A stretch of DNA of 6,435 bases from NCBI GenBank assembly GCA_029858755.1, contig JAOUEK010000120.1:1-6435 (forward strand). Direction: 5' to 3'. Positions 1 through 4,886 of the stretch are shown one piece after another (the first letter of the stretch is position 1; each line of letters opens with the position of its first letter). The notes under the pieces were generated by a model. That model saw only the letters and a list, made by a program, of their open reading frames with translations. It had not been told where the DNA came from and did not search any database. The stretch is from Thermoleophilia bacterium (lineage in GTDB: Bacteria; Actinomycetota; Thermoleophilia; Gaiellales; Gaiellaceae). A program made the position numbers and the translations under genes.

Positions 1-102
1 GTGGCGAAGAACACGGTCAAGCGCCGCCCCGTGCGCGCCAAGACAAGGGTGCTGGTGAAGGGCGTGGGAGCAGCCGGGCGTCCGGGCGGCGTGACGGGCT
101 GA
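1..102 (+). CDS. Small basic ORF or C-terminal end of an upstream gene, unrecognised
   Basis: The frame is open from the first base to TGA at 100-102. The window begins with GTG, so this is either a 33-codon ORF starting there or the tail of a longer gene cut by the window edge. The product is strongly basic (VAKNTVKRRPVRAKTRV at the start) and has no recognisable domain. Its stop overlaps the next start codon as TGATG, with one shared base, which is a classic translational-coupling arrangement. This suggests co-transcription with the transpeptidase gene. Function is unknown, and I cannot tell a short peptide from a C-terminal tail. Confidence 0.35.
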   Translation: MAKNTVKRRPVRAKTRVLVKGVGAAGRPGGVTG

Positions 103-851
103 TGGCCCGGGGGCCCCTGCGCGGTCGCCGGTCGAGCCTCGGCCTGGGCGTGCTCGCCCTCGTCGTCGGGCTGGCGGTCGCGGCCTCCGGCACGGGGGCG
201 GTGCGGTCGGTCACTCCCTCGCGCGATCACGGCGCGGCGGTCGCCAAGATCGTCGTACGCACGAACGTGCGCTCGCGCCCTGGAGCCGGCCCCATCGTGT
301 GGCGAATCCCGACCACCACGCACTGGGGCGGCGGCCCGCAGCAGCTGCTCGTGCTGGGTCGGGCGCTCGACGGGCGGGGACGGGAGTGGCTTCGCGTGAG
401 GCTGCCCATCCGGCCGAACGGCAGCACGGGATGGGTGAACGCGGATCACGTGCGCCTGTCGGCCTCTCCGTACTGGATCGACGTCGCGCTCGGCGCGCGC
501 ACGATCACCGTGTACCGGCGGGGGACGGTGGCGCGTCGGTTCGGCGCGGTGATCGGCGCGCCCGCGACACCGACCCCCACGGGCCTGCATGCGATCTACG
601 ACCCGATCGCGCAGCCGAGCCCGGGAGGGTTCCTCGGCCCGTGGGCGCTGCATCTCACGGCCTTCTCGAACGTCCTCGACGACTACGGCGGCGGCCCGGG
701 CCGGGTTGCGATCCACGGGCGTGGCGGGGCGAGCCTCCGTGACCCGCTCGGGAGCGCGCGATCGCACGGCTGCATTCGAGTCGACAACGCGAACGTCGTC
801 TGGCTGGCGCGGCACGTGCCGCGCGGCACGCCGGTGATGATCCGCCGTTGA
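102..851 (+). CDS. Exported SH3-YkuD L,D-transpeptidase
   Basis: The 249-aa protein should act outside the membrane. YkuD enzymes form 3-3 peptidoglycan cross-links or attach proteins to peptidoglycan, using a catalytic cysteine. Residues 1-10 are Arg-rich and about 13-30 are hydrophobic, so it has a signal peptide or N-terminal anchor. Residues 47-118 resemble a bacterial SH3 domain (VRTNVRSRPG near the start, GWVNADHVRL at the end), likely for wall binding. Residues 123-249 are the YkuD domain, with His205 in AIHGRGG and the SHGCIRVDN signature at 221-229, in which Cys224 is the nucleophile and His222 and Arg226 are also present. The active site is intact and the length is normal. The ATG overlaps the upstream TGA by one base and lacks a clear Shine-Dalgarno, so coupling probably drives initiation. 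The exact cross-linking role is inferred from the family. Confidence 0.9.
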   Translation: MARGPLRGRRSSLGLGVLALVVGLAVAASGTGAVRSVTPSRDHGAAVAKIVVRTNVRSRPGAGPIVWRIPTTTHWGGGPQQLLVLGRALDGRGREWLRVRLPIRPNGSTGWVNADHVRLSASPYWIDVALGARTITVYRRGTVARRFGAVIGAPATPTPTGLHAIYDPIAQPSPGGFLGPWALHLTAFSNVLDDYGGGPGRVAIHGRGGASLRDPLGSARSHGCIRVDNANVVWLARHVPRGTPVMIRR

Positions 852-876
852 CCCGGCGGCCTGGCGTCGCAGACGT

Positions 877-887
877 GCCGCTACGAT
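877..887 (+). promoter_or_regulatory. Extended -10 promoter for the SDR gene
   Basis: GCCGCTACGAT contains a TAnnnT -10 hexamer at 882-887. It lies eight bases before the GTG at 896, which would place the transcript start at or beside the start codon (leaderless). No good -35 is visible. The same GCCGCTA core occurs before the ygfZ-like gene and the tRNA gene. Confidence 0.5.
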
Positions 888-895
888 GGGCCGCC

Positions 896-1621
896 GTGGC
901 AGAGCAGCGCTCGGCCGTCGTCCTCGGCGCCCGCAACCTCGGCGGCGCGGTTGCCGACCGCCTCCTGGCGAGCGGCTGGCGCGTCGCGGGCGTCGCGCGG
1001 AGCGAGGACACGCTGACCGCGCTCCGCGGCCGAGGCGCGCTCGCGATCCAGGCGGACGCGGCCGACCCGGAGTCGCTGCGCGACGCGCTCACCGAGGCCC
1101 GTTCGGCCCACCAGGGTCTCGACCTGGTGGTGAACGCGGTCACCGCGTACCGCGCGCCCGCGGAGGGGCCGTTCGGTGGCGGGCCGCTCGCGGAGGCGAC
1201 GCTCGACGGCTTCCGCGGGTGGGCGGTGGCCGTCGCCGAGCAGGCCTTCGTGTTCCTCTCCGAGGGCGCGCGGGCGCTGCGGGAAGCAGGCGGCGGCACC
1301 TTGATCCAGGTCACCGGTGGCTCGGCTCGACGTGCGGTGGCCGGCAGGGGGCCGTGGGCGGCGGGGGCCTTCGCCGCACGGGCGCTCGTCCAGGCCGCTG
1401 CGCAAGAGCTCCGCGCCGAGGGCATCCACGTGGCGTTGCTCGTCGTGGACGCGATCATCGAGTCGCCGAAGACGGCCGCGCGCACGCATGACGTGCCCCG
1501 CGACGCGCTCGCGGACATGGCCGAGATCGCCGCCGCCGTCGAGTACCTCGCCCTGCAGGGGGCGCGCTCGCTGACGCACGAGCTCCAGCTCACCCCTGCG
1601 GGTGAGCGCTGGGTGCCGTAG
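896..1621 (+). CDS. SDR-fold protein with degenerate catalytic site
   Basis: From GTG 896 the product is 241 aa, typical of short-chain dehydrogenases/reductases. The N-terminal strand and loop VVLGARNLGGAVA (residues 8-20) match a Rossmann nucleotide-binding motif in a relaxed form. VVNAV at 78-82 sits where NNAG is normal, and Ser143 in VTGGSARR fits the catalytic serine. The usual YxxxK is absent: the aligned stretch PWAAGAFAARAL (153-164) has Trp and Ala in place of Tyr and Lys. NAD(P) may therefore be bound without normal reductase chemistry. I chose GTG 896 over TTG 848, which overlaps the previous gene, because the fold begins immediately after it and a -10 box lies just upstream. The gene runs convergently with the molybdoprotein gene. 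Substrate is unknown. Confidence 0.8.
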   Translation: MAEQRSAVVLGARNLGGAVADRLLASGWRVAGVARSEDTLTALRGRGALAIQADAADPESLRDALTEARSAHQGLDLVVNAVTAYRAPAEGPFGGGPLAEATLDGFRGWAVAVAEQAFVFLSEGARALREAGGGTLIQVTGGSARRAVAGRGPWAAGAFAARALVQAAAQELRAEGIHVALLVVDAIIESPKTAARTHDVPRDALADMAEIAAAVEYLALQGARSLTHELQLTPAGERWVP

Positions 1622-1627
1622 AAGAGC

Positions 1628-1655
1628 GAAGCGCCCGTTGGGGGACGGGCGCTTC
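1628..1655 (+). terminator. Intrinsic-type terminator after the SDR gene
   Basis: A perfect 11-bp GC-rich stem, GAAGCGCCCGT / ACGGGCGCTTC, has a six-base loop (TGGGGG). It begins seven bases after the SDR stop. The following bases are not a T tract, as is common for actinobacterial terminators. It lies between convergent genes and could work from both sides. Confidence 0.8.
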
Positions 1656-1718
1656 TGGGTGGGATGAACCTGGGGGGAGGGTGGGTCGCCTAGATCATCG
1701 GCCGCTGATCAGGGCTCC

Positions 1719-1740
1719 GGATCCCCCGAAGGAGGGATTC
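1719..1740 (-). terminator. Probable terminator of the molybdopterin oxidoreductase gene
   Basis: GGATCCC (1719-1725) pairs with GGGATTC (1734-1740) around an eight-base loop. Reading the minus strand, it begins six bases after the TGA stop and contains TTCG in the loop region. One pair is G-T and there is no T tract, so it is weaker than the hairpin at 1628-1655. Confidence 0.45.
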
Positions 1741-1745
1741 GACCG

Positions 1746-2357
1746 TCAGAAGCCGTAGCGCTGCTCCTGCCAGGGGTCGGCGTCATTGTGGTACCCGTAG
1801 CGCTCCCAGAAGCCCGGCTGGTCGGTTGCGGAGAGCTCGATCGCGCGCAGCCACTTGGCGCTCTTCCAGAAGTACTTGCCGGGCACGACAAGGCGCAGCG
1901 GCCAGCCGTGCTCCGGAGTCAACGGCTCCCCGTCGGCGTGTGTGCAGAGCATGGCGCCCTCGCGCTCGAGGAACGCGGCGGGCACGTTGGCGGTGAAGCC
2001 CTGCTCCGCGTGCGCGATCGCGTAGCGGGCGCTCGGCTTCTGCCCGATGCGCTCCCGGATCTCCGACCACGGCACGCCCGTGAGCTCGGCGTCGAAGCGG
2101 CTCCAGCGCGTGACGCAGTGGATGTCCTGCACGACGGTCATCGTCGGCAGCTGCGAGAGCTCCGCCCACGTGAGCTCGAGCGGCGTCTCCACCTCACCGT
2201 GGACGCGGAAGCTCCAGCCGGCGAGGTCGGGCGGGTACGACGGCACGTCGCCCGCGTGGAGCACGGGCCACTTCTCCGTGAGGTACTGCCCCGGGGGGAG
2301 CCGCGCCGGGTCGTACCCGGCCTCCGCCACTTTCTTCTCCGCCTTGCTCCTGAACAC
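1746..2357 (-). CDS. Sulfite-oxidase-like molybdopterin-dependent oxidoreductase
   Basis: The 203-aa product matches the stand-alone molybdopterin-binding domain of the sulfite oxidase/YedY superfamily (COG2041 type). Seen features are LPPGQYLTEKWPVL at 20-33, the cofactor-ligand region DIHCVTRWS with Cys81 as the expected molybdenum thiolate, the LRLVVPGKYFWKSAKWL stretch at 154-170, and the typical end GYHNDADPWQEQRYGF. There is no Tat signal, haem domain or dimerisation domain, so I expect a cytoplasmic protein needing a partner for electron transfer. The substrate cannot be read from the sequence. The start is GTG at 2357, preceded by a GAGGG-like ribosome-binding stretch (minus strand of 2367-2371). 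It is divergent from the ygfZ-like gene with a 19-bp gap. Confidence 0.9.
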   Translation of the reverse strand: MFRSKAEKKVAEAGYDPARLPPGQYLTEKWPVLHAGDVPSYPPDLAGWSFRVHGEVETPLELTWAELSQLPTMTVVQDIHCVTRWSRFDAELTGVPWSEIRERIGQKPSARYAIAHAEQGFTANVPAAFLEREGAMLCTHADGEPLTPEHGWPLRLVVPGKYFWKSAKWLRAIELSATDQPGFWERYGYHNDADPWQEQRYGF

Positions 2358-2358
2358 G

Positions 2359-2369
2359 GCCGCTACCCT
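2359..2369 (+). promoter_or_regulatory. Extended -10 promoter for leaderless ygfZ-like gene
   Basis: GCCGCTACCCT carries TACCCT at 2364-2369, exactly seven bases before the ATG at 2377. That is the spacing expected when transcription starts at the start codon, and no Shine-Dalgarno is present on this strand. A weak CTTGCT lies upstream at 2343-2348. The whole element lies in the 5' leader of the divergent gene. Confidence 0.6.
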
Positions 2370-2376
2370 CGTCTCG

Positions 2377-3180
2377 ATGGCTTCCGCGACGTTACAGGTC
2401 GGTGAGCGCCCTCGGGCCTTCGTGCGCGTGCGCGGCCCCGAGGCAGCGGCCTATCTCGACCGCATGGTGTCGAACGACGTGGCGAGCCTGGAGCCGGGGG
2501 ATGCGCGCGAGGCGCTCTTGCTCACCCCGAAGGCGCGGGTGGTCGCACCGATGGTCGTGGTGAGGAACGGCGCGGAGGACTTCCTGCTGCTCACCGAGCC
2601 CGAGCTGGGCGAGCGGCTGCGCGCCGAGCTCGTGCGCTACCGCTTCGCTGCCAAGTGCGCGATCGACGTGGAGCGGCATCGCTCGCTGGTCGTGCTCGGT
2701 GGCGATCCGCCGCCCGGCGCGATCACGAACTGCGACTACGGCGTCGCCGCATTCGAGCTCCTCGACGCCGAGCCGCCGGCCGGCGCGGAGCCGGTTGCCG
2801 AGGACGAGCTCGAGCGCCTGCGGATCCTCGCGCGGACGCCGCGCTACGGCCGCGAGCTCGACGACCGCGTGCTCCCCGCCGAAGCCGGCCTCGAGGAGCG
2901 GGCGATCAGCTTCACGAAGGGCTGCTACCCGGGGCAGGAGCCGGTGGCGCGCCTTCACTACCGCGGGCGTGCGAACCGCGTGCTCCGCCTGCTGGCGATC
3001 GAGGCCGGCGAGCTGCCCGCCCGCGACGCGGAGCTCGCGTCCGAGGGCAAGGTCGTGGGCCGGGTGACGAGCGCCGCCCGCGATCCCGAGCACGGGATCG
3101 TGGCCCTCGCGTTCGTCCGCCGCGAGGTAGCCCCGGATGCGAGCCTCGCCGTGGGTGACGCGCCGGCCCGGCAGCTCTAG
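2377..3180 (+). CDS. ygfZ: YgfZ/GcvT-like folate-binding Fe-S maintenance protein
   Basis: The 267-aa product belongs to the YgfZ branch of the GcvT (aminomethyltransferase) fold. These proteins support repair or assembly of certain Fe-S enzymes in a tetrahydrofolate-dependent way. The decisive signature is KGCYPGQE at 181-188 followed by ARLHYRG, with the family's reactive cysteine at Cys183. The N-terminal half (FVRVRGPEAAAYLDRMVSND at 15-34) fits the folate-binding GcvT-type domain, and residues from about 200 fit the C-terminal barrel (VGRVTSAARDP). The length is normal for bacterial YgfZ and shorter than true GcvT. The ATG is set by the promoter seven bases upstream and by homology; the frame stays open upstream to 2047 but runs antisense through the neighbouring gene. 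Pairing with a molybdoenzyme gene may reflect cofactor-enzyme maintenance, which is inference. Confidence 0.88.
   Translation: MASATLQVGERPRAFVRVRGPEAAAYLDRMVSNDVASLEPGDAREALLLTPKARVVAPMVVVRNGAEDFLLLTEPELGERLRAELVRYRFAAKCAIDVERHRSLVVLGGDPPPGAITNCDYGVAAFELLDAEPPAGAEPVAEDELERLRILARTPRYGRELDDRVLPAEAGLEERAISFTKGCYPGQEPVARLHYRGRANRVLRLLAIEAGELPARDAELASEGKVVGRVTSAARDPEHGIVALAFVRREVAPDASLAVGDAPARQL
2389..2394 (-). promoter_or_regulatory. Candidate -10 box for the molybdopterin oxidoreductase gene
   Basis: On the minus strand this reads TAACGT, fitting TAnnnT. It would give a leader of about 25 bases containing the GAGGG ribosome-binding stretch before GTG 2357. It lies inside the first codons of the opposite gene. 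No convincing -35 was found, so this is tentative. Confidence 0.25.
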
Positions 3181-3222
3181 CGGGCCGCGGCCGACGACGA
3201 GTCGCGTGGCCGGCGATCGGCT

Positions 3223-3233
3223 GCCGCTAGACT
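3223..3233 (+). promoter_or_regulatory. Extended -10 promoter of the tRNA-Arg gene
   Basis: GCCGCTAGACT contains TAGACT at 3228-3233, ten bases before the first base of the tRNA. This predicts a very short 5' leader for RNase P to remove. It shares the GCCGCTA core with the boxes at 877 and 2359. No clear -35 is visible. Confidence 0.5.
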
Positions 3234-3243
3234 TCCCTCCCCC

Positions 3244-3316
3244 GCGCCCGTAGCTCAGGGGATAGAGCGCTGCCCTGCGGAGGCAGAGGTCGCACGTTCG
3301 AATCGTGCCGGGCGCA
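3244..3316 (+). tRNA. tRNA-Arg (anticodon GCG)
   Basis: The 73-base sequence folds as a full cloverleaf. The acceptor stem GCGCCCG/CGGGCGC is perfect, followed by discriminator A3316. The D arm is GCTC/GAGC with a short eight-base loop. The anticodon stem is CTGCC/GGCAG with loop CTGCGGA, and the T arm is GCACG/CGTGC with loop TTCGAAT. Loop positions 34-36 are GCG (3277-3279), so the tRNA reads CGC, and CGU by wobble. CCA is not encoded. Most bacteria decode these codons with ACG modified to ICG, so GCG is notable. The change in DNA character immediately downstream fits use of the 3' end as an integration site. Confidence 0.95.
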
Positions 3317-3430
3317 TGGCTCAACCAAGCGGTTGGGACATTGGCCATGCACTCACGGAAGCAAGGATTCGAACGCCGTTCTCTGCCCGCGTCTCGGCGC
3401 GAACAGACCTCGCCGCAAGGCCAGGGGCAT
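3317..3430. other. Gene-free stretch directly after the tRNA
   Basis: I see no gene here. A short inverted repeat, CAACC-AAGC-GGTTG (3322-3335), sits six bases after the tRNA and could aid termination, but the stem is only five pairs and has no T tract. The composition is visibly less GC-rich than before the tRNA. No copy of the tRNA 3' end was found downstream in the window. Confidence 0.4.
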
Positions 3431-3532
3431 GTGGCCAAGGACCATTGGGATCGCCTCACTCCCGAGCAGGAAAGCTGGGTTCTTGGAAAGATGAGGTTTC
3501 GGGAGATGGGCCGCACCTCGCGCCGCTCCTGA
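3431..3532 (+). CDS. Possible 33-aa charged small protein
   Basis: GTG 3431 opens a short frame starting VAKDHWDRLTPEQESW and ending at TGA 3530. The product is mostly polar and helical-looking, with no known domain. A purine-rich CAAGGCCAGGGG lies just before the start, with loose spacing. It is in the same frame as the DUF1883 start 21 bases after its stop, so it could be a small upstream partner. The frame extends back to an apparent start inside the tRNA, which I do not accept. It may equally be chance. Confidence 0.25.
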   Translation: MAKDHWDRLTPEQESWVLGKMRFREMGRTSRRS

Positions 3533-3553
3533 CGGCAGGCATCCTGCTCGGTA

Positions 3554-4125
3554 GTGGCGAGCAAGTTCATCCATTCCGATCTGGGCCATCGCCGTGCGGG
3601 CGATGTTGTCGAGATCACCCTGACGAGCGGCGCCAATGTCCGGGTGCTCGACAGCACCAACTTCCAGCGTTACCGGCGTGGTCAGAAGCATCAGTACTAC
3701 GGGGTCTAGCGCAAAGATCGCCTGTCCGAATCACGATTCCCAGAACCGGGCACTGGCACGCAGTGGTCGATATGCAGGGTCTACGTGGGAACACTCGCGC
3801 GTCGATCCGCGTCGTTCCTGGATCTGCGCTGCGTCCATTGCCTCCGATCAAGGAGTACAGAGAAGAGATCGCCGAGATCGCAGGGCACGTGGCCGAGGTG
3901 ACACACGCCACTGGAGGCGCCGACCGAGATCAGGGCCGCGAGCCACCGATCGGCAACCGGGAGGCGTTTGGGATGGACCGTGATCCGCTACGTCGCGGGG
4001 CACCTGCAGGAGATGATCCTGGCAGTCCTCCTGCTCTGGAAGAGGTTCGCTGGGCCGTCCTCCACGCAGCGCCAAACGAACACAGGCAGCAGGCTGATCG
4101 CAGTCAGCTCGTCGCCTCTGGCTGA
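3554..4125 (+). pseudogene. DUF1883-domain gene broken by a one-base frameshift
   Basis: From GTG 3554 the product begins MASKFIHSDLGHRRAGDVVE and continues through GANVRVLDSTNFQRYRRG to HQYYG, where TAG follows at 3707-3709. This matches the N-terminal half of DUF1883. The rest is intact one frame away from 3703: GLAQRSPVRI, then PRTGHWHAVVDMQGLRG and RASIRVV. The family pattern YYGGL is restored by adding one G to the GGGG run at 3701-3704. The corrected protein would be 190 aa, with the domain at about 1-88 and a low-complexity tail after PLPPI. DUF1883 has no established biochemical function; I recall it fused N-terminal to TIR domains, but none is visible here. The single clean lesion means recent decay or a base-call error. 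Programmed -1 slippage is less likely, because GGG would re-pair on CGG. Confidence 0.75.
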
Positions 4126-4177
4126 GGGGGAGGCCTGCCTCGATGGCGAACGGGCAGGCCTCTCCTCGGATGCGTAG
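3968..4177 (+). other. Weak ORF with coding-like third-base bias, unrecognised
   Basis: This frame (TTG 3968 to TAG 4177, open back to 3902) has G or C at most third positions. The overlapping tail of the DUF1883 frame loses that bias after about 3900. It encodes GWTVIRYVAGHLQEMILAVL and a short hydrophobic run, then low-complexity sequence. It has no ribosome-binding site, and the terminator-like hairpin at 4130-4162 lies within its end. It may be a remnant of a second decayed gene, or the original C-terminus of the DUF1883 protein after another frameshift. Confidence 0.2.
4130..4162. terminator. Strong hairpin between convergent genes
   Basis: GAGGCCTGCC (4130-4139) pairs perfectly with GGCAGGCCTC (4153-4162) around a 13-base loop, and the stem can extend outward through a G-T pair. 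It starts five bases after the TGA that closes the DUF1883 frame, and lies 44 bases past the end of the minus-strand operon. No T tract follows on either strand. The position suits a bidirectional terminator. Confidence 0.7.
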
Positions 4178-4205
4178 CGCCAACGGTCTGCTCGACGAAC
4201 GTGCT

Positions 4206-4874
4206 TTAGCGTCTTGCCCGCGGTGCGCGTGCCTTCGCCGGCTTGGCCTTGCCGGCCTTCAACGTGCCGCCCTGGGCGACGGCGACCAGGTGCTCCGCGA
4301 TCAGCTCGGCGGTGAACCGAGCGCAGGTGTCGGAGTCCGTGAAGACCGCCAGCGTGTTGTTCTGGGCTTTGTACCCTGGCCCCCCAGGCGTGGTCTGTCC
4401 GGCGATGTACGTGCCCTCGCCGCTCGTGCTCCAGTTCGTCGAACCCTCGAAGCCGACGCGTCCGTCGAGCACGCCGCCCTTCGTGTGCGATATCTGGTGC
4501 GTCGCGGACCGCCCGATCGCGAAATGCGTGCTGTAGGCGAGCGGATCCTTCGCGACGTCCGATGCCAGGATCCGCTTCTCGTGAGCTCCGCCGGCCTGTG
4601 ACTTGTCGAGCGTGTAGACCGCCGTCGCCAGCGGGTCCTCGGCGACGGCCATGACGAGGTCGTTCAGCTCTTCGTCGTCGTAGCCGAACATGTTGAGGTA
4701 GGCGGAGACGGTGACGCGGCTCCAGAGGTAGCGCAGGATCCCGTGAACGTTGTCGCGCCCGACATAGAAGAGGTGGAAGTCGACGCTCGCGTCGGTCGCG
4801 TACACGCCTTCCTTGGTGAACTGCGCCAACTCCGCCAGCGTGAACGTCTGAAGGCTTGGCTTGGTTTCGGCCAT
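4206..4874 (-). CDS. Phospholipase D-like (single HKD) protein
   Basis: The 222-aa product carries one complete HKD motif, HTKGGVLD (His130, Lys132, Asp137), followed at the proper distance by GSTNWS (144-149). These are the catalytic signatures of phosphodiesterases of the PLD superfamily, which includes nucleases, lipases and transferases. Single-motif members normally dimerise to build one active site. Residues 150-200 (GEGTYIAG, YKAQNNTLAVFTDSDT, FTAELIAEHL) fit the end of that fold. The tail (203-222) is rich in Lys, Ala and Arg, which could contact nucleic acid. There is no signal peptide, so it is probably cytoplasmic; nuclease activity is inference. The start is supported by GGAG five bases before ATG. 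It lies 12 bases after the 345-aa gene and is the last gene of the operon. Confidence 0.87.
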   Translation of the reverse strand: MAETKPSLQTFTLAELAQFTKEGVYATDASVDFHLFYVGRDNVHGILRYLWSRVTVSAYLNMFGYDDEELNDLVMAVAEDPLATAVYTLDKSQAGGAHEKRILASDVAKDPLAYSTHFAIGRSATHQISHTKGGVLDGRVGFEGSTNWSTSGEGTYIAGQTTPGGPGYKAQNNTLAVFTDSDTCARFTAELIAEHLVAVAQGGTLKAGKAKPAKARAPRARR

Positions 4875-4886
4875 CTTCTCTCCGGG

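Noticed and set aside
848..895. TTG start at 848 for the SDR gene
   Set aside because: It overlaps the previous stop and adds 16 residues before the Rossmann fold. GTG 896 starts right at the fold and follows a -10 box.
655..1593. Minus-strand open frames antisense to the transpeptidase and SDR genes
   Set aside because: They are low-complexity Ala/Arg/Ser translations with no motif, while the plus strand carries recognisable domains.
2047..2376. N-terminal extension of the ygfZ-like frame
   Set aside because: It lies antisense to the molybdoprotein gene, matches no YgfZ sequence, and the promoter seven bases before ATG 2377 fixes the start.
3183..3192. GGCCGCGGCC palindrome after the ygfZ-like gene
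   Set aside because: A perfect ten-base palindrome is common at this GC content, leaves no loop and has no T tract, so I do not call it a terminator.
3360..3380. TTCGAAC resembling a second tRNA T arm or att remnant
   Set aside because: The flanking bases do not pair into a T stem on either strand and do not match the 3' end of the tRNA beyond the TTCGAA palindrome.
3305..3430. ORF start inside the tRNA
   Set aside because: The first codons lie within the tRNA T arm and acceptor stem. Any real small gene would start at GTG 3431.
2392..3660. Long minus-strand open frame (422 codons)
   Set aside because: It runs antisense through the ygfZ-like gene and the tRNA. The plus-strand gene has a clear family signature, and long antisense frames are expected in very GC-rich DNA.
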